DNA of 64,000 bases. It comes from Mesostigma viride (Eukaryota > Streptophyta > Mesostigmatophyceae > Mesostigmatales > Mesostigmataceae). The position numbers and the translations under genes are program-made. Under the pieces are notes generated by a model, which was not told where the DNA came from, searched no databases, and saw nothing but the letters and a program-made list of their open reading frames with translations. The DNA lies in NCBI GenBank assembly GCA_009746045.1, contig RPFO01000819.1, positions 1,315,108-1,379,107 on the forward strand, in the 5' to 3' direction. Shown one piece after another: positions 11,301-21,225 of this stretch (positions are counted from its first letter, which is position 1; every line of letters starts with the position of its first letter).

Positions 11301-12302
11301 ATCCAGGAGAGATGTCAGATGCAACAATCTCATCTTGCTTATTGTCTCTTTGTGGGGCAATCCAAAGGACAACCCACCTGGGCTACCTTACATGGAGATG
11401 ATATGCAACGCATTGGTCCCAAGGGATGGTTGAATGAGACCTATAAAAGGCTCAATGACAAGTCCCCTATTGGTACCAGAGCATGGTTTAGTAAAAACAG
11501 CCAGGTACCTTACTGTGGCATTGGCTGTACCCTTTTCCAGGATGACAAAGGATGGCATCTTAAGCTGCAATCGGCGAAGGGGTATAAAGAAAAAGTAATA
11601 ACTCAGTTGCCCAAGAGAGTAACTGAGGAGAATGCCCCTACGGTTAAAGGTCAACTGGGTTGGCTGGCTGCCACAACTAACCCTGACCTGGCAGTACAGA
11701 GTAGGATGCCAGACTCTGTTGTTGTAGGAGAAGGAAGGAGGCGCCTGGAGAGCTGCCTCAATGAATCTCCTGACTTGGTGTTGTCCGGTGTAGACTGGCA
11801 TGGGCGCATCATCATAGACGCCTACACAGATGCTAGCCAAGAGTCTAGATCTGCCAACAAGATTGGTGCCAGAGCCGGATGCCTGATCACCATCAGGAAT
11901 GAAGGCAAACAGCCCTCGTTGGTATACTGGTCCAGTAACCTTCAGAGGAGGCGGTTTGCTGGCATTGACACCGCTGAGTGCAGGGCATACGCCATGTGCA
12001 TTCGCGATGCCATATACATAAGAGAGCTACTCTTATGGTGTCTGAGTCAGATAAGACCTCAACCCGTGATTGATGTCAGGGTTTATTGTGATAATAAGCC
12101 CGTGGTCTCTTTTATCAAGAATGAGAGGGCCACTACTACTGACTTGGACTACCTTGTGGCAAAGGAGTTGTCCAGCCACTGTATAACCATACATCTGCCA
12201 GGACACTCAAATCCTGCTGATGCTATGACCAAGCTTCCACGACTGGCCCTTAATGGGTACCAGTTGCTGCGGTCCATGATGGCTGGGAAACCCTTGTCAT
12301 GA
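8373..12302 (+). CDS. pol: copia Pol polyprotein (integrase, protease-like, RT, RNase H)
   Basis: A 1309-residue polyprotein. Visible parts in order: a variable N-terminal region (1-145); an integrase zinc-binding region (LHDACGHGN...CVCQLC, about 150-195); the start of the integrase core (ADILYF...VDEWSGYIG, about 210-230) and its C-terminal region (HQAQGKVDRY; GKRGYWQGPGTITSVD near 409); a retropepsin-like stretch (about 628-712, with DTKAEVSV and LIGQPFLV); reverse transcriptase (about 827-1060); RNase H (about 1146-1290, DAYTDAS, DTAECRAY, VYCDNK). Integrase before RT is the Ty1/copia order. The protease-like stretch lies after integrase, which is unusual for the family. The piece is one continuous open frame and looks whole. 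Confidence 0.85.
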   Translation: MDADESGLMADEACQVVGAPAVTPTDRKAAPVSSSKSAPVCGIPIHAWNKKSTPEGTLPVNNTCGSAPGCRQMPHGVAQVSNVSVNNTCGAAPVCSQAPIDIVNSQAPQSNNPCYIDNKNLDSCSARNVDARPCPEEPEPNDCINLRTLAKSLHDACGHGNNAIRLVQAINNKALWQAYQDVREHCVCQLCANKPSKRHAKHPADGRGNLQADILYFTNYRQLPYLVAVDEWSGYIGIEPMAAGDENTLHAAVLVILQKFAVIHKLQMDLQFNCLTKYSDLPFLRIVGREDHQAQGKVDRYIQELKKLVISGDYPEMFKPTFAVRCLGAAKVENTMNNRFHTIKVRGVPRLVSPRGLAGGLYPDDIMQAWSKQRWAQYAHLCEKDKQRGESLKFEVGDQVIFHKENAPGKRGYWQGPGTITSVDLEMKTADVVWNGTTYHLAWNRLKRDPMNVQENPLEIMAPEEALGSPNLSCPPLASEQAGLQLPERAASHQLEPTTQQAQPKTLTGISQDDMDEADLLDNRVSDQHRKLRPLEHGLETPGQVDNIFQSEQPKLGSNYPGNKPLPLETDGIPAQGRQAEEGLSRLNTQLGKRGNPQELRDIVKKLKPSLKIAKITSLLEKGMDLDGFDVDTKAEVSVTSPFNALLDKYSLEPSPWTIVQDFAGNTDHQVLGNITIPFLGESLTLCVVDGYKGPTLIGQPFLVTPGVTIVDGPNNTKSLLKTHCDPIPLESFRCLLPLEMFQKANWKTACVGSIKGAEWGRDIPPASELVEPAQLSVTSLGLTKRSFAAHSPMSFDDVDLDCHTFAGLEAWRVALARALQEWQTLDVFEGISEPPPNAQMLQLRFVCKMKSKLGEPPIPNARPVVTQFHGTTDFDKEELYTPGLSHPVLRLILSLYLGALDYGLDYGAEIDDFTRAFLHGDPQVARATWQAQRPCCVKTPACWIAEVGHPYMQPKVGWEGLVSSPVIWYETIAPAIQERCQMQQSHLAYCLFVGQSKGQPTWATLHGDDMQRIGPKGWLNETYKRLNDKSPIGTRAWFSKNSQVPYCGIGCTLFQDDKGWHLKLQSAKGYKEKVITQLPKRVTEENAPTVKGQLGWLAATTNPDLAVQSRMPDSVVVGEGRRRLESCLNESPDLVLSGVDWHGRIIIDAYTDASQESRSANKIGARAGCLITIRNEGKQPSLVYWSSNLQRRRFAGIDTAECRAYAMCIRDAIYIRELLLWCLSQIRPQPVIDVRVYCDNKPVVSFIKNERATTTDLDYLVAKELSSHCITIHLPGHSNPADAMTKLPRLALNGYQLLRSMMAGKPLS

Positions 12303-12570
12303 GGAGTAATCTGGGAGCCTGAGCCTAATGCTCCTCCTGTAGGTTTTTATCCCCCTGGAGGTTTTGTCCTCTCTGGAGAAGAGGTTTTCCTTCAGATTTG
12401 GGTTTTCCCTACAGCAGGTTACACCAACCATGCAATGATGAGATGCAAACTCCATAAGACCCAAGTGAGTCCCCATTGCCCACATATGTGAAAGTGAACT
12501 GGCCAGGTGCGGCCGAACATCAATGAATACATCTAAGCCTTATCACTTTCACAAGGGAAAGAATGGCTGG

Positions 12571-13046
12571 AGTTGGTTGGAGACCCATCTAGGGTCCACA
12601 TGGGTCCTCAGAGATAGAGGATCTTGTACAGATTACTACAATATACTTTATTGTAGTATTGGGCCAATGGCTGTACTTCACTAGTACTCGCCAATGGGAT
12701 AACGCCACGTAGAATATGTGGGCGTCTCCCAGGCCTCCACGTCACCGGCTGGTCAAGGGCCGGTGTAGTACTGTCAATAGGACTGAGCCGACTATCGGCC
12801 TATTATGTATGCGCATCTGCCTTGGTACCTCCTAGAGGATTCTAGAAGTATCTAACACGCGGCATGCACTGAACTACACGGAATGCATGTCCACGTAGGA
12901 TATTCAGCAAGACTGATGAAGGTGCCAAGCGCAATAGAATATATGCGCAACGAAGACGAATTATGCAGCAACGACAATAACGTATGAGAACAATAAACAC
13001 AACGTTCATTTCATGCTTTCTGATTTACATCGCATTCCATTTATTT
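12571..13046 (+). repeat. 3' LTR of the whole inner copia copy
   Basis: An LTR in plus orientation matching 6598-7079. It abuts the outer element's pol at 13047, where the 12-bp target sequence gaataagcctga recurs. The junction is imprecise compared with normal copia ends. Confidence 0.88.
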
Positions 13047-15729
13047 GAATAAGCCTGAGAACAGGATGTGACAGGCCAGGAGTGTACAGCTCCTCCTTAT
13101 CAAAGTCTGTAGTACCATGGAACTGGGTCACGACTGGACGTGCGTTTGGTATGGGAGGCTCACCAAGCTTGCTCTTCATCTTGCATACAAAACGCAACTG
13201 AAGCATTTGAGCATTGGGTGGAGGTTCTGAAATGCCTTCAAAAACATCCAGCGTTTGCCACTCCTGGAGCGCACGCGCCAATGCTACTCGCCAGGCCTCA
13301 AGGCCAGCGAAAGTGTGACAATCCAGGTCTACATCATCAAAGGACATGGGGCTATGAGCAGCAAATGACCTTTTTGTGAGACCAAGAGAAGTCACACTGA
13401 GCTGGGCGGGTTCTACCAGCTCAGAAGCTGGGGGTATATCCCTTCCCCATTCTGCTCCTTTTATTGAACCGACACAGGCGGTCTTCCAATTTGCCTTCTG
13501 GAACATTTCAAGAGGCAAGAGACATCTGAATGATTCCAGAGGAATTGGGTCACAATGGGTTTTTAGGAGACTCTTTGTGTTATTGGGGCCATCAACAATG
13601 GTAACACCGGGAGTCACCAAGAATGGCTGGCCAATGAGAGTGGGTCCCTTATAGCCATCAACAACACAAAGTGTCAAAGACTCACCCAAGAATGGGATAG
13701 TGATATTCCCAAGAACTTGATGATCAGTGTTACCCGCAAAGTCTTGGACAATAGTCCATGGACTGGGTTCAAGGGAATACTTATCCAGCAAAGCATTAAA
13801 GGGCGAGGTGACAGAGACCTCTGCTTTGGTATCCACATCAAAGCCATCAAGGTCCATGCCCTTCTCTAGAAGAGAAGTTATTTTGGCAATCTTTAGTGAG
13901 GGCTTGAGCTTCTTTACAATATCCCGAAGCTCTTGAGGATTGCCTCTCTTGCCGAGCTGAGTGTTCAACCTGGACAACCCCTCCTCAGCTTGTCTTCCTT
14001 GGGCTGGAATCCCATCAGTCTCCAAGGGCAATGGCTTATTACCAGGGTAATTGGGTCCAAGCTTTGGCTGTTCAGACTGAAATATGTTATCCACCTGCCC
14101 AGGGGTCTCAAGCCCATGTTCCAACGGCCGGAGCTTCCGGTGCTGATCAGACACCCTATTATCCAACAAGTCAGCTTCATCCATATCATCCTGTGATATC
14201 CCAGTCAATGTCTTAGGCTGAGCTTGCTGAGTAGTAGGCTCCAGTTGATGGGAGGCCGCCCTTTCTGGTAGTTGGAGTCCAGCCTGTTCACTGGCCAAAG
14301 GTGGACAGGAAAGATTGGGAGATCCAAGTGCCTCTTCAGGGGCCATATTTTCCAGGGGATTTTCTTGAACGTTCATTGGATCTCTCTTCAATCTATTCCA
14401 AGCCAGATGATAAGTGGTCCCATTCCAGACCACATCAGCAGTTTTCATCTCCAGGTCAACTGAGGTTATGGTCCCTGGACCCTGCCAATAACCACGTTTA
14501 CCAGGAGCATTTTCTTTGTGGAAGATCACCTGGTCTCCCACCTCAAATTTTAATGATTCTCCTCTCTGTTTATCCTTTTCACAGAGATGAGCATACTGTG
14601 CCCACCTCTGCTTACTCCATGCCTGCATGATGTCATCAGGGTAGAGGCCACCTGCTAGTCCACGAGGTGAGACCAGCCGTGGAACACCACGCACCTTGAT
14701 AGTATGAAAACGGTTGTTCATGGTGTTTTCCACTTTTGCGGCACCCAAACACCTGACAGCAAAAGTTGGTTTAAACATCTCAGGATAGTCCCCGGATATT
14801 ACCAACTTCTTAAGCTCCTGTATATATCTGTCAACCTTGCCTTGGGCTTGGTGATCTTCACGACCCACAATCCTTAGGAAAGGCAGATCAGAGTATTTGG
14901 TCAGGCAGTTAAACTGCAAGTCCATCTGCAGCTTATGAATAACTGCAAACTTCTGCAGAATAACAAGAACTGCGGCATGGAGAGTATTCTCATCCCCTGC
15001 TGCCATAGGTTCAATTCCAATGTAGCCTGACCATTCATCCACAGCCACCAAGTAAGGCAATTGCCTGTAATTGGTGAAGTAGAGGATATCAGCTTGTAGA
15101 TTACCCCTACCATCTGCAGGATGCTTTGCATGACGTTTGGAAGGCTTGTTAGCACACAATTGGCACACACAATGTTCTCTGACATCTTGATAAGCCTGCC
15201 AGAGAGCCTTGTTATTAATGGCTTGAACAAGCCTAATGGCATTGTTTCCATGGCCACAGGCATCATGCAAACTCTTAGCCAGAGTCCTAAGATTAATACA
15301 ATCATTAGGCTCAGGCTCTTCAGGACATGGACGGGCATCCACGTTCCTGGCAGAGCAAGAGTCCAAGTTTTTATTATCAATATAACAAGGATTATTGCTC
15401 TGAGGAGCTTGACTGTTAACAATATCAATGGGTGCTTGGCTACAAGCAGGAGCTGCACCACATGTATTGTTCACAGATACGTTGCTCACCTGGGCAACAC
15501 CATGTGGCATCTGTCTACAACCAGGAGCAGATCCACATGTATTATTTACAGGAAGAGTTCCCTCTGGGGTACTCTTTTTAATCCAGGCATGGATAGGAAT
15601 GCCACAAACAGGGGCACTTTTACTGCTGCTCACTGGGGCAGCTTTACGGTCAGTAGGGGTTACTGCTGGAGCCCCTACCACCTCAAGGCAGGCCTCATCT
15701 GCCATGAGTCCACTCTCATCAGCATCCAT
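13047..15729 (-). pseudogene. pol: copia pol, N-terminal two-thirds, of the outer element
   Basis: This minus-strand portion of the outer element's pol starts MDADESGLMADEAC at 15729 and runs through integrase, the protease-like stretch and the beginning of RT to the insertion point at 13047. It is nearly identical to 8373-11050 of the inner copy. The gene continues at 2428-1167 across the insertion. Confidence 0.87.
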
Positions 15730-15767
15730 AAGGACGCTGTAGGGGTTATATAAACAGAGAGGATCAT

Positions 15768-17009
15768 CTAGTTTTTCTGCTGCTGCTTCCTCTTGCGGCC
15801 ACGAGAGTTATTGCCACCCCGCGGCTGAGAAGCATCACCACCACGCGGCTGGGAAGCGTCACCACCACGCGGCTGAGAAGCGTCGCCACCACGAAGGGCA
15901 CCGCTCTTGACGGCTTGGGAGATCTGCTGCAGCAGCTTGAGGACCTCCATCTGGGTATCCTTGGGTCCAGCGCCCGCCTTGCTCCTGCAGGCAGACGCAT
16001 CATGTCCAGAATTGCCACAAGACTTGCACTTGCGAAAGTAGCAATCCTTAGCCAGATGGTTAGTCCTATTACAGAAAGTGCAGGGAGGGAAGGACTCAGA
16101 ATTAGCGACAACCTTACCCTTACATGCGCGGCGTGTGTGCCCGGGCTGCCCGCAGTTGTAGCAGAAGATTTCCCGTTGCTGCTCCATCACCATGGCGACA
16201 CGAGGCACCTCCGCGGCACCTCCTTCTCTGGAAACACGGGTTTGATTCGTCAGGAGCTCCTTGAGGTGAGCTCTGCATCGGTGAGTGTCGCACAGGTAAC
16301 CGCGGCAGTTGGCGACCAAATTCCGCTTCTCGGATTCGGACAAAGCACAGTTTTGGATCCATCGGAGATTCACCGCCTCGTCAGGCCACCGGAGCCCCTG
16401 CTTCTCCAGCATGTCGTAGTAAGAGTTGAGGTGCTCGATGATGGTCTGCCCAGGCTTCGGCTTTGCATCTACAAATTCCTCGATCTCGTCGCAGGTTTTG
16501 GCAGTGATAGAACGAAGAAAAGTCTCCCTCGCTCGGCGCAGAAACTCGAACGGTGACCACCGCAGACGCTGTGCTCTATCCAGCAGCGAAATCCACTCTG
16601 GGTGGTTTTTCTCGCGGTCTCCCAGCGGGGTTCCACGAAGAAACTCCAGCCAGTCCGGAATGATGTCTCGGTTGCCCGCGAGCCTGCGGAAAAACGGCCC
16701 AAGAGAGCTTACAAAGCGATCCCGGTCTGCTTGAATAGCACCAGGCACCAGCGGGGCTGGAACCCATTTCTTGATTGCCGACAGCAGCTTCGCCTCTTGA
16801 AGCAAGGTCTCCCGCCGAAGCACCTTATCACGCGCACGCTGGTTGTCACTACTAGTACTTCCCTGCCCGCAGCCCTCCTCCCGGGGCTGGTCGGACATAT
16901 TCTTATTGTCATCCCTGTGCTCGCCTGGGCCAGGGTCGACAGAAAATTGAGCCGGTCCGTGCTCACCAGGGCCAGACCTCTGCTCTGAAAGATTGTCGTC
17001 CGAAGACAT
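15768..17009 (-). CDS. gag: copia Gag of the outer element
   Basis: A minus-strand Gag of 413 residues starting MSSDDNLSEQ at 17009, 14 bp inside the 5' LTR. It has the same three CCHC knuckles and RGGDASQP repeats as the inner copy's Gag and differs from it by only a few substitutions. The frame is open throughout. It is separated from the outer pol start by 38 bp, as in the inner copy. Confidence 0.87.
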   Translation of the reverse strand: MSSDDNLSEQRSGPGEHGPAQFSVDPGPGEHRDDNKNMSDQPREEGCGQGSTSSDNQRARDKVLRRETLLQEAKLLSAIKKWVPAPLVPGAIQADRDRFVSSLGPFFRRLAGNRDIIPDWLEFLRGTPLGDREKNHPEWISLLDRAQRLRWSPFEFLRRARETFLRSITAKTCDEIEEFVDAKPKPGQTIIEHLNSYYDMLEKQGLRWPDEAVNLRWIQNCALSESEKRNLVANCRGYLCDTHRCRAHLKELLTNQTRVSREGGAAEVPRVAMVMEQQREIFCYNCGQPGHTRRACKGKVVANSESFPPCTFCNRTNHLAKDCYFRKCKSCGNSGHDASACRSKAGAGPKDTQMEVLKLLQQISQAVKSGALRGGDASQPRGGDASQPRGGDASQPRGGNNSRGRKRKQQQKN

Positions 17010-17022
17010 TACAATGAATACA

Positions 17023-17504
17023 AGTTGCAATAAAATGGAATGCGATGTAAATCAGAAAGCATGAAATGAACGTTGCGTTTATTGTTCTCATACGTTATTG
17101 TCGTTGTTTCATAATTCGTCTTCGTTGCGCATATATTCTATTGCGCTTGGCACCTTCATCAGTCTTGCTGAATATCCTACGTGGACATGCATTCCGTGTA
17201 GTTCAGTGCATGCCGCGTGTTAGATACTTCTAGAATCCTCTAGGAGGTACCAAGGCAGATGCGCATACATGATAGGCCGATAGTCGGCTCAGTCCTATTG
17301 ACAGTACTACACCGGCCCTTGACCAGCCGGTGACGTGGAGGCCTGGGAGACGCCCACATATTCTACGTGGCGTTATCCCATTGGCGAGTACTAGTGAAGT
17401 ACAGCCATTGGCCCAATACTACAATAAAGTATATTGTAGTAATCTGTACAAGATCCTCTATCTCTGAGGACCCATTTGGACCCTAGATGGGTCTCCAACC
17501 AACT
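17023..17504 (-). repeat. 5' LTR of the outer copia element
   Basis: A 482-bp LTR that pairs with 417-898. The target duplication GTGGA follows at 17505-17509. Confidence 0.9.
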
Positions 17505-17509
17505 GTGGA

Positions 17510-18644
17510 TGCATTCCAAGTAGCGGTAATGACCAGTCCAGGATGATATGGCACGCAAACGCGACACTATGGCTGCCTGATTCAGTCATATTAGGTCATC
17601 CAGTCATGATGTTTGATGCATGTTTGATGCTGTATAACTTATACAACGCCTATGTTCAACGTTTTGACCCTCCAAGCTCACTATGGCCCCGTTTATGGGG
17701 CTCGGGTCGTTGCGTAATGTTGTCAAGGGCTCTCATGTTTCCCACTGCGTTGTACTGCGTTGTAATTGTGATGCTAATGAAAAATAGCTCCAGTGGCCCA
17801 ATGGGCCTGAGTTTTGTTTCACAGAGCCTGCATATGTTGCCCATAGCTCGTGCAAGAAGCCAGATTTTTTTCATGAACCATTTGTGAATAAGCGCATGAC
17901 TTGTGACCTAGGGTCAAGAAATCGCGGTCATGGTCAGACCCCCCTGTATTCAAACCAGTGTATCTCTCTAATGAATAAGCAGTTTGTAGGTCTGAGTAGC
18001 TCAAAAAGTTCTTTGATTTATGGGCTTTCAGGAAAGTATATACATGACCATGAAAAAAAATTTTCCTTAGGTGCTATACGCGTTCTAAAAAAAGCTTACA
18101 ACGCGATATATCGCGTTCTAATTAAAAAAACACGGGTTAACCCTCCTTGGTGCAGCGAAGTAATTCCCTGGCGCAGAAACTTAAAGTAGAACGGCGCCAG
18201 CCAGTCAGCGTTATGCGGCCCCTGCTCAGTGCTTACATATCACTGGAGAGTGGCCTTCAGCACCGCCTACGCACTTACTAGGGCGGTTTGTGGCGGAAGG
18301 GTGGCAGCGGAATGTTCTGACACAGCTAATCGTGGCATCAGCTGTAGTAGGGTCGACTATAATATGCACGGCCACTCAGTGGCGAACGGAAAGGAGAAAG
18401 TAGTTCTAACAGCATCGCTAAATTGTAGCATATGAACCCCCTTGCCACAGGGTGTTGATCAGAACATAACTCCGTTGGGAGCTTATGTAACACTGTCATA
18501 GCCACGAGGTAGCCATGGCTGACGGCGAAGCTCATAACTTTCATGTTTGAGCCCCGAATTCAGCTGTGAATATCACTATCGCTTCGTCTTTCTAAGACGC
18601 ACATGCTGATAATAATATGATTTTCCGAAGCTATTACGCAATAT
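17510..18644. other. no gene recognised; A/T-rich and repeat-like
   Basis: No supported coding region. The sequence includes A-rich runs near 18052-18130. The 13-mer actccgttgggag at 18469-18481 recurs at 27509-27521 and, inverted, near 27075-27087, so part of this stretch belongs to a dispersed repeat. It may also include 5' untranslated sequence of the LINE ORF1 that starts near 18645. Confidence 0.4.
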
Positions 18645-19026
18645 ATGACGAGCAAACGCTCCTCGACGCAACGCAGTTTGGGGAATGCGCTCGGCCATGA
18701 AAATACGTCTGCAGCTCCGGCTGCAGCTTCGCCCTCAGGTCCGGCAGGCAGCGGTGACACTAGTCGCGCACTGGTGGTCGCCCCGCACCCTCGCCATCGG
18801 CATCGCCTGACCCTAAACGCAGCCGCTCAGCCGACAAACCAGGAGGGTACGTCTTCACGCCCCACCGGCAGAACCGCGCTTTCGGCCCCAACCTTTCAAG
18901 GTCGATGATCACGACTGGACCAACATGTCCCCGGCAACTGCCCTGCATTGCCTCTTCTACGGGGACTACGCCTCGCTTTAGGACCAGTGCCTCCATCTCC
19001 ACGACATCAACCGCCTCATCACCTCG

Positions 19027-19102
19027 AGTTAAGTAATGCAATACGCATTACTTTTGCATACTTGCAAGTATGCAAAAGTAATGCGTATTGCATTACTTAA
19101 CT
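19027..19102. repeat. 76-bp perfect palindrome (terminal hairpin)
   Basis: Two 38-bp arms meet at cttg|caag (19064/19065) with no spacer. The same sequence closes the element on the right, where the DIRS element is inserted 16 bp into it. As single-stranded DNA or RNA it would form an uninterrupted hairpin. Confidence 0.9.
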
Positions 19103-19670
19103 AAAATTGGGCCGCGTGGGGAAATCCGGCGTTCCGCACACACCGCTCGTTACCGAGGTGACTCGATTAATTACGACTCGGCTATTCCCAGCCTCACGCC
19201 GTAATTCCTATTTCGACTTGGCCTACCCGGCCTCCGCCAAACATAGAAATCCACAAATATTTCGACTCGGCCTCCCAGGCCTACCCGCCGCAAATATTTC
19301 CGTGCCTCCGAGAGGATTCGAACCCGGTACCCCAGGAGCGAACGCCAATCTTAGTTAAGTAACTAAGATGCATACTTGCAAGTATGCATCTTAGTTACTT
19401 AACTAAGATTGGCGTTCGCTCCTGGGGTACCGGGTTCGAATCCTCTCGGAGGCACGGAAATATTTGCGGCGGGTAGGCCTGGGAGGCCGAGTCGAAATAT
19501 TTGTGGATTTCTATGTTTGGCGGAGGCCGGGTAGGCCAAGTCGAAATAGGAATTACGGCGTGAGGCTGGGAATAGCCGAGTCGTAATTAATCGAGTCACC
19601 TCGATAACGAGCGGTGTGTGCGGAACGCCGGATTTCCCCACGCGGCCCAATTTTAGTTAAGTAATGCAAT
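19087..19670. repeat. 292-bp inverted repeat arms with central hairpin
   Basis: Positions 19087-19378 are the reverse complement of 19379-19670 apart from about one mismatch (in the ctcgttac/tcgaggtg region). The centre is another self-complementary stretch. Each arm is open in one frame for 83 residues, but this is a by-product of base composition and symmetry. Confidence 0.88.
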
Positions 19671-20048
19671 CGGGGTTCTCTGAACATAGTTTCTTTATAG
19701 TGATACGGAAGGGGAGCCGCTGATGCTAGGTGAAATAGAGCTGGGTGATGTGATCGTAATAAGGTTGATTAGGCTTCTAGTGTACGAGTATTACGGAAGA
19801 TATGGCCTAATTGTTGCGGCCCATACCTTGACGGTGTGCTGAGTACCTTGACGACGGATTTTTGCGTCTAGGTTCTCCTAGCAGATCTGTGATTGCGGAC
19901 GGGTTTGCAACAGGCAATATCTGAAGTAAAACTTGACGGCTAAAACTGTTTAGAGGCCGTTGCCGGATCTGGCCGTTGGTAGAGAGCCGTTGGCCTTGAA
20001 ACACGATAAAAGCTTGCTCACCTAGCTCATGGCGGTCTCTTTTGTTTT
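19671..20048 (+). repeat. DIRS split direct repeat A1
   Basis: 378 bp starting cggggttctctgaacatag and ending tctcttttgtttt; repeated as A2 at 24514-24891. Confidence 0.9.
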
Positions 20049-20119
20049 AACGAAGGCGGCGACAGGGGTCAGGGGCAGCGTAGCTGACGCCCAGAATTCC
20101 TTTCTGCAAAGCGGCTGGG

Positions 20120-21178
20120 ATGCCGAAGCCCGGGCGGAAGCCAGGTTCGACAGGTGCTGGGAAGCAATTACCGAAAGCTAATCCCGAGGTGCCGACAGCT
20201 ACTAAACAGACGGGAAAGGGCCGACTAGGCTGGCCGACGCAGAAGAAAAGGCTCCATCAGGAGCTCTCCACTTGCTCGGGCCTGCCTGAAGTGTGCGCTG
20301 CCTTTGAGGCGGTCCTCGGGACCGACTGGGTAACTACTGTCAGCCGGTGGTCTGCGGCCCAGCTGGAGTCCGTCGTTGGACTGCTGGTCGACCACGTGGA
20401 CGGGCCTGAAATTCTGGCAGCAGCGGACCCAAACGAAGCGCTAGTGGCAGCCCTCCAAAGCGCCCGGGACTTGGCGGACTCGGACGAAGAGGAGATGCAG
20501 CCACCACGCCGGCCCACGAAAGGGGCGAAAAAGGGGACGAAAAAAGTCGGAAGCCCAGCCCCGAGCAAGGGAAAGGCCGCGGGGGATGTGAGGGAGCAGC
20601 TCTTGGAGCTGGCGGCTATTATTGGCAAGCAGGGGCAGGCGGGCAAAGAAGAGGAGGAGGAGGAGGAGTCCGAGGAAGAGGATTTCCTGACGAAATTGAA
20701 GGATGCGCTGGCCGGGGCAGATGGGGCTTCCAGGAAGCCGAAAAAGACCAAAGGGGTGACGCTGCCCACTCGAGCACAAGTGGTGAATTGGAGGGTGCAA
20801 GAGAGAGTGCTCCCCGAGGTGCTCGAGGATGCCAACGACAATGGAGGGGGGATAAAGAGTTGGATCATGGCTACTCGCCAAGGGGGGTGGAGGAACCAGG
20901 AAAGCAGGAAGGTGGTCATGAACATCGCCCTGGCCATGGACACACTCTTCAAGGAGTTGGGGCCGGCAGCCGGGGAGTTGGCTGGGGTAGAGTATCTCAT
21001 GAGGGTGGTGGCAGCCATGCTCCTAGTGGAGAGCCAGGGGTCAGGAGGGTGGAAGGTGGCTGGCCACCTCCTTGCTCTCAAGGAAGATGCCTCCTTGGTG
21101 AGCAACCCGGCCATGAAGATGGCCCTGCAAAGCGCCACGATGATGGAGAAGCTGGGCAAGGCCCAGCAAACCAAGTAA
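20120..21178 (+). CDS. DIRS element ORF1, Gag-like protein
   Basis: A 352-residue protein starting MPKPGRKPGSTGAGK. It sits where DIRS/PAT elements carry their Gag-like ORF. The N-terminus is basic and Pro/Gly-rich. A low-complexity acidic run (EEEEEESEEED, about residues 180-193) lies between Lys-rich segments (KGAKKGTKKVGS, KPKKTKG), and the C-terminal ~130 residues are Ala/Leu/Met-rich and probably helical. I see no zinc knuckle. The RT frame follows with its first sensible ATG 48 bp after the stop codon. Assignment rests on position, not on a recognised domain. Confidence 0.65.
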   Translation: MPKPGRKPGSTGAGKQLPKANPEVPTATKQTGKGRLGWPTQKKRLHQELSTCSGLPEVCAAFEAVLGTDWVTTVSRWSAAQLESVVGLLVDHVDGPEILAAADPNEALVAALQSARDLADSDEEEMQPPRRPTKGAKKGTKKVGSPAPSKGKAAGDVREQLLELAAIIGKQGQAGKEEEEEEESEEEDFLTKLKDALAGADGASRKPKKTKGVTLPTRAQVVNWRVQERVLPEVLEDANDNGGGIKSWIMATRQGGWRNQESRKVVMNIALAMDTLFKELGPAAGELAGVEYLMRVVAAMLLVESQGSGGWKVAGHLLALKEDASLVSNPAMKMALQSATMMEKLGKAQQTK

Positions 21179-21225
21179 ACACCGAAAGGGTAAACCGCTC
21201 CCCCTTCCCACTGCCTCTTCCTACA

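Larger units (their letters stand above)
2442..13046. mobile_element. nested copia insertion: whole plus-strand copy fused to an inverted partial copy
   Basis: This 10.6-kb insertion interrupts pol of the outer element. It has three LTRs of one subtype: 2442-2923 (minus orientation), 6598-7079 (plus) and 12571-13046 (plus). The right part, 6598-13046, is a complete-looking element. The left part, 2924-6597, is made of two 3' portions of the same family joined head to head, sharing the middle LTR with the right part. The flanks carry a 12-bp direct repeat of the target (2417-2428 and 13047-13058) plus about 13 bp of filler on the left, not the 5-bp duplication expected of copia integrase. Near identity of the LTRs points to a very recent event. 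Confidence 0.85.
6598..13046 (+). mobile_element. whole-looking Ty1/copia element, plus strand
   Basis: About 6.45 kb: LTR 6598-7079, gag 7093-8334, pol 8373-12302, 3' untranslated region 12303-12570 and LTR 12571-13046. The LTRs appear identical over their shared length, so the copy is very young. Both reading frames are long and open. It provides the reference structure for the other copies in the window. Its coding strand faces the outer element's minus-strand pol/gag, giving arms of nearly 4 kb of inverted repeat around 13 kb. Confidence 0.9.
417..17504 (-). mobile_element. outer Ty1/copia LTR retrotransposon, split by a nested insertion
   Basis: This is a Ty1/copia-type element read on the minus strand. 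Its 482-bp LTRs lie at 417-898 and 17023-17504 and begin and end AGTTG...CAACT. A perfect 5-bp target duplication GTGGA flanks it (412-416 and 17505-17509). The two LTRs share family-specific variants not found in the three inner LTRs, and I count about one difference between them over 482 bp, so the insertion is recent. In minus order the parts are 5' LTR, gag (17009-15768), pol (15729-13047), the interrupting insertion 2442-13046, the rest of pol (2428-1167), a 3' untranslated stretch and the 3' LTR. It is broken by that one insertion and otherwise looks whole. Confidence 0.9.

Noticed and set aside
19420-19455. tRNA gene
   Set aside because: Only a B-box-like stretch and a 3'-acceptor-like end are present; no matching 5' acceptor strand, D-arm or anticodon arm could be drawn.
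19107-19650. Two identical 83-residue proteins in opposite orientation
   Set aside because: They are mirror images of the two palindrome arms and resemble no protein family.
20257-21174. 305-codon antisense frame over the DIRS Gag-like ORF
   Set aside because: GC-rich shadow frame with no recognisable domain; the sense frame fits the element's layout.
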